This document shows, piece after piece, positions 1 to 6,566 of a stretch of DNA of 8,650 nucleotides. The stretch is from Anaerolineae bacterium (GTDB lineage: Bacteria > Chloroflexota > Anaerolineae > B4-G1 > SLSP01): assembly GCA_016927095.1 (NCBI GenBank), contig JAFGNI010000291.1, positions 1 to 8,650 of the forward strand. The letters are read 5' to 3'. The first letter of the stretch is position 1. Every line of letters begins with the position of its first letter. A program made the translations under genes and the position numbers. Below the pieces are notes generated by a model. The model was not told the DNA's origin and did not search any database. It was given only the letters and a program-made list of their open reading frames with translations.

Positions 1-135
1 GACCGGTTGATCATCGGCCTATCGACGGTGAAGACCCACGTGAGCAACGTCCTCTCCAAGCTCAATGTGACCTCGCGCACCGAGGCGGTCTCCTTGGCGC
101 TCCAACGGAACCTCATCGATGGCGGTGCCGCATGA
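1..135 (+). CDS. C-terminal fragment of a LuxR/NarL-family HTH transcriptional regulator (5' end outside window)
   Basis: Frame 1 is open from the window edge to TGA at 133-135, giving 44 residues. The segment [20 protein letters not shown] followed by [13 protein letters not shown] is the classic second half of a GerE/LuxR helix-turn-helix: the recognition helix carries [13 protein letters not shown], and the family-typical R-T-x-A-V and A-L-x-x-L-I tail follows. In this family the domain usually sits at the C-terminus of a response regulator with an N-terminal receiver domain, but that part is not in the window, so a two-component role is inferred. The stop overlaps the ATG of the following lipoprotein gene (ATGA, 132-135), which suggests translational coupling and a shared transcript. 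Confidence 0.9.
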   Translation, partial: DRLIIGLSTVKTHVSNVLSKLNVTSRTEAVSLALQRNLIDGGAA

Positions 136-641
136 CGCCGGGAGCCAATCAAGCTGCGCACGTGCCCCCGCGGCATGGTATCCTCTCGCTTTCTCGCCTT
201 TTCGCTTTCTCGCTTCCTCGCCCATTCGCTCATTTGCTGATTCTTCTGATGCTGCTTCTACCCGCTTGCACCTTCGTCGGGCCTGCTACGCCTGAGTTGG
301 GACCTGCCGAGGTGACGGAGGCGTTCTACCGGTGGTACATCGGCTATCCCGGCAATGTGGTGGCGGACGACGCCTACCGGACGAGCCCCTACTTGGCGCA
401 GGAGAAGATCGACCAGGTGGACGCTATGCGTGCTGCGGAGACGCGGGGCGGCGCCGATCCCTTCCTGCTGGCACAGGACATACCCGAGCGCTTTGAGGTG
501 GGCGAAGCGACGATTGACGGTGAGACGGCGACCGTCCCTTTGGCACTGTACTGGAGTGGCAATCCTACGGCGACGATGCGCGAGGTGCGTCTCGCCTTGA
601 TCGATGGCGAGTGGCGGATCGTGGGGGTGGGGGAGGGGTGA
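132..641 (+). CDS. Predicted lipoprotein with DUF3828-like domain
   Basis: This is a 169-aa protein. Residues 1-46 form a long lipoprotein signal peptide: Arg at 14, 22 and 30, a Leu-rich core at 35-43 and a lipobox LPAC with Cys46 as the lipidation site. The mature part ([27 protein letters not shown], then beta-like segments ending in [11 protein letters not shown]) resembles the DUF3828 type of small secreted domain, where an F-Y-x-W-Y start, an A-D-P-F-L-x-A-Q-D motif and a terminal W-x-I-x-x-V are typical. That assignment is from memory of the family pattern. The function is unknown; it may bind a ligand or partner at the outer face of the membrane. The ATG overlaps the upstream regulator stop by 4 bp, with only a weak GGCGG ribosome site. 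The 46-residue leader is long for a lipoprotein, but no better in-frame ATG exists before the hydrophobic core. The leader is largely encoded by the octamer array at 183-246. Confidence 0.82.
   Translation: MTPGANQAAHVPPRHGILSLSRLFAFSLPRPFAHLLILLMLLLPACTFVGPATPELGPAEVTEAFYRWYIGYPGNVVADDAYRTSPYLAQEKIDQVDAMRAAETRGGADPFLLAQDIPERFEVGEATIDGETATVPLALYWSGNPTATMREVRLALIDGEWRIVGVGEG
183..246 (+). repeat. Degenerate tandem octamer array inside the lipoprotein signal-peptide coding region
   Basis: Eight consecutive 8-bp units can be read: CTCTCGCT, TTCTCGCC, TTTTCGCT, TTCTCGCT, TCCTCGCC, CATTCGCT, CATTTGCT and a decayed GATTCTTC. The consensus is close to TTCTCGCT. Since 8 is not a multiple of 3, the reading frame rotates and three units (24 bp) code for eight residues. 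The protein shows this as RLFAFSLP next to RPFAHLLI. Related octamers occur at 6543-6566. Confidence 0.8.
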
Positions 642-648
642 TCGACAG

Positions 649-1521
649 CTAATGCGGGAGGGGTTCGGTAGTGGCAAAGACCATAGGAGCGAGTTGAGCG
701 TGACGGAAGTGCAGGATCTGGGATGGACGCGGGGCGCCAAGGGCCCAGAGCCCCAGTTCGGTCGCGATGGTCTCCTCGGCATCTTCGTCGGGGTGTAGCC
801 ACAGGCTCCTGTCTAGGTCCTGGATGATGGTGCTGGCTGTTATGGTCGGCGCTGATGGTGAAGCTGCCTGCGCGTTCAGGATGGCGTCAGCCACAACGTG
901 TCCGATCTCGTGCGCTACGCTGATGACTTGAGCTGAGAGCCTGCGCGGCTCAGCGCCGTCTGTGTGCCAGCGGGTTGTCCAAGCGTAGTGCTTGTGCAGG
1001 TAGGCTGCATCGAACAGGGAGTCGTTGATCAAGACTCGCCCTGAGTTCCGTGCCCAAGCGGCTGGCGGTAGGTCCGGGTCCGACGTTCTCGCGATCGTGA
1101 TGAAGCCGGCCTCTGCCAACGGCACGACAGGCCGGGCTTGTCGAACCAGCTCCAGGAACCGCGCCTCGCTGAAGGTTGCCGCGAAGTGATCCAAAACCTC
1201 AAGGACGACAGCGATCTCGCTCTGTTCCCAGGAGCCTGCAAAGCCTATGCCTGCGCTCTGCCAAGCGCGGATCTCTGACCACTGATCCAGACAGCCGCCG
1301 GTGCTGAGGCCACAGTGGTCTGCCAATGCTCCTATTGTGAGGCGGTCGTCACTGCGTGGGTGTAGATCGAGCCGGGGCGCATCGGCCAACGAGGGCCTTG
1401 GGCGCGCTCTTTGGGCGAGTGGCCTGTCTCCGGCCAGGTCCGCGTGGCCAGATACGTGCAGGGGCGCTACGAGTGCGACGATCACTGTGACCACAAAGAC
1501 CGGAACGTGCCATACCTTCAT
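649..1521 (-). CDS. Predicted secreted zinc metalloprotease-like protein (HExxH zincin), family not recognised
   Basis: The protein is 290 aa from ATG at 1521. Residues 1-27 form a signal peptide: Met-Lys, a hydrophobic core FVVTVIVALVA, and a probable cleavage after SGHA. The mature part has only two cysteines, C70 and C77, which could form a disulfide outside the cytoplasm. The motif SVAHEIGHVVADA places HEIGH at 204-208, with H204 and H208 as zinc ligands and E205 as catalytic base. A downstream acidic helix, HPDEDAEETIATE (243-255), could supply the third ligand (E249, E250 or E255). Upstream, GRVLINDSLFD resembles the edge strand before the active-site helix. Substrate and family are unknown. 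The start is uncertain: an in-frame ATG at 1572 would add 17 residues and has a strong AGGAGG upstream, but 15 nt away; the 1521 start has AGGGA 17 nt away. Codons further upstream are open but Arg-rich and not convincing. The gene ends 7 bp from the end of the convergent lipoprotein gene. Confidence 0.75.
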   Translation of the reverse strand: MKVWHVPVFVVTVIVALVAPLHVSGHADLAGDRPLAQRARPRPSLADAPRLDLHPRSDDRLTIGALADHCGLSTGGCLDQWSEIRAWQSAGIGFAGSWEQSEIAVVLEVLDHFAATFSEARFLELVRQARPVVPLAEAGFITIARTSDPDLPPAAWARNSGRVLINDSLFDAAYLHKHYAWTTRWHTDGAEPRRLSAQVISVAHEIGHVVADAILNAQAASPSAPTITASTIIQDLDRSLWLHPDEDAEETIATELGLWALGAPRPSQILHFRHAQLAPMVFATTEPLPH

Positions 1522-1707
1522 CAGCCATGTTTGTGGTTTCCCTTTGCAGTGTGCTTGGATCTGAGTGTCCATGCTTCGTCTACGTGGCCTCCTCGGATAT
1601 CCAGACTGTCTGGTGCGCCTTCGCCTGTGTCTCTTTCTCTGTCTGCTACCAGTGTAACGGGCAGGTGTTATGGAAGCGTTACTCAACCGTCCCAAGCGCG
1701 AGCTCAG

Positions 1708-1736
1708 TTGTAGTAAACACAAAGCGCATCTATAAT
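1708..1736 (+). promoter_or_regulatory. Candidate sigma70-type promoter for the SARP-like regulator
   Basis: A -35 like TTGTAG at 1708-1713 is followed after exactly 17 bp by a consensus -10 TATAAT at 1731-1736. The predicted start near 1743 would give a leader of about 220 nt before the GTG at 1962. The -10 matches the consensus fully and the -35 matches in four of six positions. A nearer, weaker promoter cannot be excluded. Confidence 0.45.
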
Positions 1737-1763
1737 ATGGGTGGACTACGGTTGGCTGCCACG

Positions 1764-1789
1764 ACGAATCGCACGAATCTCCACGCATC
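1764..1789 (+). repeat. Heptamer direct-repeat triplet upstream of the regulator (copy 1)
   Basis: Three heptamers follow each other: ACGAATC (1764-1770), ACGAATC (1773-1779) and ACGCATC (1783-1789), with starts 9 and 10 bp apart. It lies just downstream of the predicted transcription start. A second triplet with the same 9/10 spacing lies at 6426-6451; the two 26-bp blocks match at 22 positions. It may be an operator or a dispersed repeat. Confidence 0.65.
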
Positions 1790-1804
1790 ACGGACCGGCT
1801 CGCA

Positions 1805-1819
1805 CTTGGCGTCGCCAAG
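1805..1819. promoter_or_regulatory. Short perfect palindrome in the regulator leader
   Basis: CTTGGCG and CGCCAAG flank a single central T. This can be a 15-bp operator-like palindrome, or an RNA hairpin of 6 bp with a GTC loop. It lies 143 bp before the regulator start codon. There is no independent evidence of function. Confidence 0.3.
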
Positions 1820-1948
1820 ATGAACGCGGGTCCCCAAGCCGGGTTCACCTGTTCTCTAACTAGGCTGCCGCAGAAGACACAGAGGCTGGAATAGTATGCC
1901 ATCAACGTGACACTAGGGGACAACGTGGCGCACTACGTCTACCGGTTT

Positions 1949-1957
1949 GAGGTAGGA
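1949..1957 (+). promoter_or_regulatory. Ribosome binding site deciding the GTG start of the SARP-like regulator
   Basis: GAGGTAGGA ends 4 nt before GTG 1962, with the GAGG core 9 nt away. An in-frame TAG at 1953-1955, inside this site, blocks any start further upstream. This makes GTG 1962 the earliest possible start and the best supported one. Confidence 0.7.
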
Positions 1958-1961
1958 TCTC

Positions 1962-4900
1962 GTGACGCGTCTAGAGATTAGGTTGCTGGGGGGCTACGGC
2001 ATTCGCCTAGACGGCGAACTCGTGGAGGGTGTTGGCCGCGAGAAGGAACGTGCTTTGCTGGCCTACCTCGCCGTTGAGAGCGACCGGACACACCGGCGGG
2101 AGCGTCTGGCAGGGCTTCTGTGGCCCGATGATCCCGAGCGGAATGCACGTCGCAACCTGCGCGTCGTGCTATATCGGATTCGGAACATCATCGGAGATCG
2201 TGACGCCGCCCCGCCGTTCCTGCTGATAGGCACCGATGCGCTGCGGCTCAATCCCGATGCCGACCTCACGGTGGACGTGCAAGCCTTCGCCGCCTTGGTA
2301 GAAGCTGTGGCGGCGCACGACCACGAGCAGCTGGAGCGCTGCACGACCTGCGCTGATAGTCTGGCCCAAGCAGCTGCGCTCTACAGCGGCGACCTCCTGT
2401 CCGGGTTCAGCGTTGACAGCGCCGTTTTTGAGGAGTGGATTGTGGTGCAGCGGGAGCGCCTACACCGCCAGGCGCTCGATGTGTTTGATCAGCTGGCCAC
2501 CTATCAGCTTGTGCAGGGCGCTTACCCCGAGGCCCTGTCTACGGCCCGACTACAGATCGCTCTCGAGCCGTGGCAGGAGCGCGCCCACCGGCAGGCGATG
2601 GTGGCGCTGGCGCGCTCTGGACAGCGGGCTGCAGCGGCGGCCCAGTATGAGAGCTGCGTGCGCGTCTTGGCGGAGGAGCTGGGGATCGAGCCGGAGACCG
2701 CGACAACGGCCCTCTATAGGGAGATCGTCGCGGGTGGAGTGGCTTCCGCTTCCACCGACGCGCTGCTCGCAGGCCAGGAGACGCCGGCCGGTGGCGACAC
2801 GACGACCTCTGACGACCGTCATACCGGCGTCGCTTCGCCATCGACATTGGCGATCCGTGCTGAGACGCTGCCAAGTCTTGACGCCGAGCCGGCGGTGAGC
2901 CGAACCGGTGCTGACACAGCCGGAGGCTACGCCATCGAGGAGACCGGCGTTGCCGGCAGACGGTTCGTAGGCACCGAGCGACGCGTCATCAGCCTCCTGG
3001 TGGCGAATGTGGGGGACACGGCGCAGATTCCGCGGGATTTAGGTCTGGAGATCTGGGCCGAGTTGCTGGGTGAGGTCCTCGACGCGCTGCAGGCTGCAGT
3101 CGCCACCTATGGCGGCACGGTCATGCAGCGGCGCGAGACAGGGCTAGTGGCGGCCTTTGGCGCTGAGGCCGCCTATGAGGACATCCCGCAGCGCGCGGTG
3201 CTCGCTGCGCTGGCGATGACTGAGGCAGCCTTGCCGGTGGCGAACGAAGCTGAAGGCATGGGCAGGGACTTGACGCTGACGGTTGGGGTGACTACCGGGC
3301 CAGCGGTCGTCAGAAGCACGGACACGGGTGGTGTGACCGTGCACACCCAAGCGCTGGCGCAGCTCGAAGCGCTGCAGGCGCAGGTGCCGGAGGGGGCTGT
3401 CTGGGTCACTGAGGCGATGTACCGGCGGGTCGAGTTTGACTTCGACTGGGCGTGGCTGGGGGAGGGACGGGTCGGTCAGGAGGCGCCGGTGCATCTGTAC
3501 CGGCCCGTGGCACCAGTCGTCACCCCAGCTGAGCATGAGGTGGGCGGCTATCACGTGCCACTGGTGGGACGGGAAGCCGAGCTTCAGGCGCTTCTGGACG
3601 CGGTCGAGCGGGTTCGGGCCGGCATTGGTGGTATCGTGACCGTGGTGGGCAATGCCGGCGTGGGGAAATCGCGGCTTGTAGCGGAGACCAGAGAACGGGA
3701 GTACGGAGCAGGTCGTGACGAGCAAGACGCACGGGGCGAACGGGTGCGGTGGGTGGAGGGGCGGTGGCTTTCCTACACGCAGGGCGTGGCATACCGCGGC
3801 TGGCAAGAGCTGCTGCGCCGGTTGTTGGGTCTGACGGAAGACTGCGACCGCAGGGTCTGCACGATGTTGGAGGATCGGGTCGCATCGCTCTGTTCTGATG
3901 GCGCGGAATCCATCACCCCCTATCTGGCACGCTTGCTGTCCCTGCCTTTGCAGGAGGCGACTGCCGCCAAACTTGACAGCCTCGTGGAGGGAGGGCTTCT
4001 TCAGGGCGCGATTTTCCAAGCCGTGTCAATGCTGCTGACTTGCGCAGCTGGGCAAGGGCCGCTGATCCTAGTACTCGAGGATGTCCATTGGGCGGATGAT
4101 GCATCCTTGGCGCTGTTGGCGCACCTCCTCCCCCTTACCGATCGCGTCCCTCTGCTGCTGATCGCGCTGTTGCGGCCGCTGCGGGAGCACGGCGCGTGGC
4201 GTATGCGGGAGCTACTGGACCGTGACTATGCCCATCGCCATTCCGATGTGCCGTTGCAGCCCCTATCAGCAGATGACAGCCGGCGGCTGGTGTCACAACT
4301 CCTGGGCGCAGGGGTCGACAAGTCACCCGAGCAGGTTGTCAGCGTCCTGAACCGGGCGGAAGGCAATCCCTTCTTCGCAGCCGAGATCGTGCGATCGCTG
4401 TTGGATCGGGCGATGGCCGCGGATGCCCTGCCGGTGACGGTTCAGGAAGTGCTGATGGCCCGCATCGATCGCCTGCCCACGGCGGCGCGACGGGTATTGC
4501 AGCTCGCAGCCGTGGTGGGGCGGATCTTCAGCTATGACGTCCTGGCGGCCCTCGCCGTTGACGAGGGACCCGCAGCGGAGAGTGGGCTGCTGGACGACGC
4601 GTTGTTGGCGCTCATCCGAGCGCAGATGATCCGCGAGTATCGACCTGTAGGGGACGCCACGAGACCGCGGACTTTGGCCGAGGCTGGCGAGCGCGCTTAC
4701 ATCTTTGATCACGAGTTGACGCTGGAGGCGGCCTACAGTAGCTTGCTGCATCGCAAGCGACGCGTGCTACACCGCCGGGTAGCCGAGGCGCTTGAGCGGC
4801 TCTATCCGGAGCAGGTGCCTGCGCAGCTCGGGATGCTGGCCTACCATTGGGAGCGGGCAGGCGTTGCACCGCGCGCGGTCGACTACCTGGAGCGGGCCAG

Positions 4901-6470
4901 CGCGCAAGCTGCAGCCCAGTACGCCAATGCCGAAGCCGTTGACTACATCGCGCGGGCGCTGCGTCTGGTGCCGGAGTCCGACCTGGAGCAGCAGTATGCG
5001 CTGCGGCTGGCGAGGGAGCAGTTGCATCACCTGCGTGGTGAACGCGATGCGGAGGCGCAGGACCTCGATGCGCTCCAGACCCTGGCGGAAGCGCTGGATT
5101 CGCCAAGGCGGCTGGCGGAGGTCGCCGTGCGCCGGGCGCGGCGTTACGGGATCGTCGGGCGGCCAGATCTTGCACATGAGGAAGCCGAGCGTGCCGTAGT
5201 GATCGCGAGGGAGATTGGGGACGCGATGGTCGAGGCCGAGGGCCTGCTCTATCTCGGACAGGCCCTGCGCACCCATGACAGGCTGCCGACGGGTCTTGCC
5301 CAGCTGGAGCAAGCCCTTGAGCGGGCTCGCGCCGTTGGCGGTCACCTGTTGGAGGGTCGGATCCTCCGTGAACACGGGATCCGTTTGATCTGGGTCGCCG
5401 AGTTGGCGGAGGCCAAGGCCGTCCTCGAGGATGCCTTGGCGACCAGCCGTAGGAGCGGTGATCTGGTAGGGGAAGCGAAGGTGATCGACGCGCTGGCGCT
5501 CCGTAGCCTCTATGCAGCCGACTATGTTGGCGCACTTGAGCTGACCACGGAGGGTACGGCCCGCCACAGGCAGGTGGGCAACCGCTATGACGAGGGCTAC
5601 AGCCTTGGCACGCGCAGTTGGGCGTTGTCGTTGCTCGGGCAGTTTGGCGAGGCCAAAGCGGCGGCTGAGATGTCCCTCGCACTCCTGCAGAAAGTAGGCG
5701 CCCGTCACGGCGTTGGGTATGCACTGACCCATCGTGCGCGGGTGCTGATGGAACTCGGGACATACCCTGCGGCTCGGGCGCTTTTCGGCGAAGTTGAGCA
5801 GACCACGCCCGGCGTTGGTGATCTCTTCCCGCTCCAGAGGGCCTGGGCCGGGTTGGCGATGGTCAGCTATCTGGCCGGAGATGGCCCGGCGGCGATCGCG
5901 TATGGCGAGAAGCTGATGGTCCACATGGATGTGGATGAGGAGCGGTGGGGGTGGTATCCGTATCTGCGCGTCTGGGCGCTGGTGGTGAGAGGACGCGTGA
6001 GGCTCGGAGAGGGCGATCTGAACGCTGCTGAGCGCGCCTTCACGCAGGCCAGCAACCTGGTTACGGATCCTGAGGTCACGATCATTGTCCGTCCCAACCT
6101 CGCACTGGATGTGCGGGCCGGACTGGCGGCGGTAGCCCGGGTGAGAGGCGATGCCTCAGCGGCAACGGCCCAAGTGACGCCGATGCTGGATGCACTGTTG
6201 GCGGGCGACGTGGCCGGCGCGATGGAGCCGATGCGGGTCTTCTTGGTGGCGCATCGCGTCCTGGCCTCCCAGGGCGATTTGCGGGCGGATGAGGTGCTCG
6301 CGGCGGGACATCGCGTGTTGATGGAGCGCGCGGCAACGCTCGATGATGAGGTACTGCGACAGTCGTATCTGGAGAAGGTGGCGGCAAATCGGGAACTCGT
6401 GGCGGCGTATCGGGCGATGGGAACCACGAATCTCGCGAATCTTCACGAATCGGTGAAAGGTCAGGCGTGA
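1962..6470 (+). CDS. SARP/BTAD-type multidomain regulator: winged helix, BTAD, degenerate cyclase homology domain, STAND ATPase, TPR repeats
   Basis: This 1502-aa protein is a predicted cytoplasmic transcription regulator. Residues 1-80 form an OmpR-like winged helix (LEIRLLGGYGIRLDGE, later ARRNLRVVLYRIRNIIGD). Residues 104-257 form a BTAD domain, starting VDVQAF and ending ELGIEPETATTALYREI. A low-complexity linker follows to about 330. Residues 340-515 resemble a class III nucleotide cyclase domain (RRVISLLVANVG, TYGGTVMQRRETGLVAAFG, LYRPVAP), but the metal-binding Asp positions are Ala348 and Thr393, so it is probably inactive. Residues 540-930 form an ATPase of the STAND/AAA_16 type: VGREAEL, Walker A GNAGVGKS at 563-570, Walker B LILVLEDVHWAD at 701-712 with E706 and D707, then an EGNPFFAAEIVRSLL segment and winged-helix-like region. 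Residues of about 930-1480 are TPR-like helical repeats. By family logic, TPRs sense a ligand or partner, ATP drives assembly, and the N-terminus binds promoters. The last residues (TNLANLHES) are encoded by a heptamer repeat. The start is GTG, fixed by an in-frame TAG just upstream. Confidence 0.92.
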   Translation: MTRLEIRLLGGYGIRLDGELVEGVGREKERALLAYLAVESDRTHRRERLAGLLWPDDPERNARRNLRVVLYRIRNIIGDRDAAPPFLLIGTDALRLNPDADLTVDVQAFAALVEAVAAHDHEQLERCTTCADSLAQAAALYSGDLLSGFSVDSAVFEEWIVVQRERLHRQALDVFDQLATYQLVQGAYPEALSTARLQIALEPWQERAHRQAMVALARSGQRAAAAAQYESCVRVLAEELGIEPETATTALYREIVAGGVASASTDALLAGQETPAGGDTTTSDDRHTGVASPSTLAIRAETLPSLDAEPAVSRTGADTAGGYAIEETGVAGRRFVGTERRVISLLVANVGDTAQIPRDLGLEIWAELLGEVLDALQAAVATYGGTVMQRRETGLVAAFGAEAAYEDIPQRAVLAALAMTEAALPVANEAEGMGRDLTLTVGVTTGPAVVRSTDTGGVTVHTQALAQLEALQAQVPEGAVWVTEAMYRRVEFDFDWAWLGEGRVGQEAPVHLYRPVAPVVTPAEHEVGGYHVPLVGREAELQALLDAVERVRAGIGGIVTVVGNAGVGKSRLVAETREREYGAGRDEQDARGERVRWVEGRWLSYTQGVAYRGWQELLRRLLGLTEDCDRRVCTMLEDRVASLCSDGAESITPYLARLLSLPLQEATAAKLDSLVEGGLLQGAIFQAVSMLLTCAAGQGPLILVLEDVHWADDASLALLAHLLPLTDRVPLLLIALLRPLREHGAWRMRELLDRDYAHRHSDVPLQPLSADDSRRLVSQLLGAGVDKSPEQVVSVLNRAEGNPFFAAEIVRSLLDRAMAADALPVTVQEVLMARIDRLPTAARRVLQLAAVVGRIFSYDVLAALAVDEGPAAESGLLDDALLALIRAQMIREYRPVGDATRPRTLAEAGERAYIFDHELTLEAAYSSLLHRKRRVLHRRVAEALERLYPEQVPAQLGMLAYHWERAGVAPRAVDYLERASAQAAAQYANAEAVDYIARALRLVPESDLEQQYALRLAREQLHHLRGERDAEAQDLDALQTLAEALDSPRRLAEVAVRRARRYGIVGRPDLAHEEAERAVVIAREIGDAMVEAEGLLYLGQALRTHDRLPTGLAQLEQALERARAVGGHLLEGRILREHGIRLIWVAELAEAKAVLEDALATSRRSGDLVGEAKVIDALALRSLYAADYVGALELTTEGTARHRQVGNRYDEGYSLGTRSWALSLLGQFGEAKAAAEMSLALLQKVGARHGVGYALTHRARVLMELGTYPAARALFGEVEQTTPGVGDLFPLQRAWAGLAMVSYLAGDGPAAIAYGEKLMVHMDVDEERWGWYPYLRVWALVVRGRVRLGEGDLNAAERAFTQASNLVTDPEVTIIVRPNLALDVRAGLAAVARVRGDASAATAQVTPMLDALLAGDVAGAMEPMRVFLVAHRVLASQGDLRADEVLAAGHRVLMERAATLDDEVLRQSYLEKVAANRELVAAYRAMGTTNLANLHESVKGQA
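6426..6451 (+). repeat. Heptamer direct-repeat triplet at the 3' end of the regulator gene (copy 2)
   Basis: ACGAATC (6426-6432), GCGAATC (6435-6441) and ACGAATC (6445-6451) start 9 and 10 bp apart, the same spacing as copy 1 at 1764-1789. It codes for the residues TNLANLHES near the C-terminus, so the repeat seems to have been read into the gene end. Confidence 0.65.
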
Positions 6471-6497
6471 CGTGACGGATTTCCGATGCAGCCCCTT

Positions 6498-6517
6498 ACA
6501 GGACGTCCGAGTCCTGT
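6498..6517. terminator. Hairpin between convergent genes, possible bidirectional terminator
   Basis: ACAGGAC (6498-6504) and GTCCTGT (6511-6517) form a perfect 7-bp stem with a 6-nt loop. It lies 27 bp after the regulator stop and 41 bp beyond the vWA gene stop. Neither strand has a following U-tract, so classical intrinsic termination is doubtful. A competing outer pairing, CGTGAC (6466-6471 or 6471-6476) with GTCACG (6516-6521), is also possible. Confidence 0.35.
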
Positions 6518-6542
6518 CACGATTGGCGAGCGGCTGGTGATG

Positions 6543-6566
6543 TGATTCGCTGATTCCGTCACTCGC
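6543..6566 (+). repeat. Octamer repeats overlapping the 3' end of the vWA gene
   Basis: TGATTCGC, TGATTCCG and TCACTCGC follow each other with an 8-bp period. They resemble the CATTCGCT, CATTTGCT, GATTC part of the array at 183-246. The last unit contains the stop codon of the minus-strand vWA gene (TCA at 6559-6561). Confidence 0.5.

Larger units (their letters stand above)
1522..1961. other. Divergent intergenic region between the zincin and the SARP-like regulator
   Basis: This stretch of 440 bp separates two divergently transcribed genes and should hold both promoters. A sigma70-like promoter reading right lies at 1708-1736. Heptamer direct repeats lie at 1764-1789 and a short palindrome at 1805-1819. 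The arms GTAACG (1654-1659) and CGTTAC (1677-1682) form a weak inverted repeat. No convincing leftward promoter was found for the zincin, although the AT-rich box near 1731-1738 can be read on either strand. Open frames here on both strands lack recognisable protein features or good ribosome sites, so no gene is called. Confidence 0.6.

Noticed and set aside
258..802. Minus-strand frames opposite the lipoprotein gene
   Set aside because: They oppose a coding region with a clear lipobox and domain, and they have no recognisable protein features.
1654..1682. Inverted repeat GTAACG ... CGTTAC with 17-nt spacing
   Set aside because: Six-base arms at this spacing occur by chance in a region this size; nothing else supports an operator or terminator here.
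1527..1823. Plus-strand 98-codon frame in the divergent intergenic region
   Set aside because: It has no ribosome site, no domain and a Cys/Ser/Val-rich composition unlike the neighbours, and it runs across the predicted promoter and repeat.
1573..1923. N-terminal extension of the zincin up to 424 codons
   Set aside because: The extension is Arg-rich, would place the clear signal peptide in the middle of the protein, and crosses the predicted promoter region of the divergent gene.
4612..5924. Two long minus-strand open frames (383 and 385 codons) opposite the regulator gene
   Set aside because: They lie antisense to a well-supported ATPase-TPR coding region, are rich in Arg/Pro or compositionally odd, and show no recognisable domain. 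They are expected by-products of high GC.
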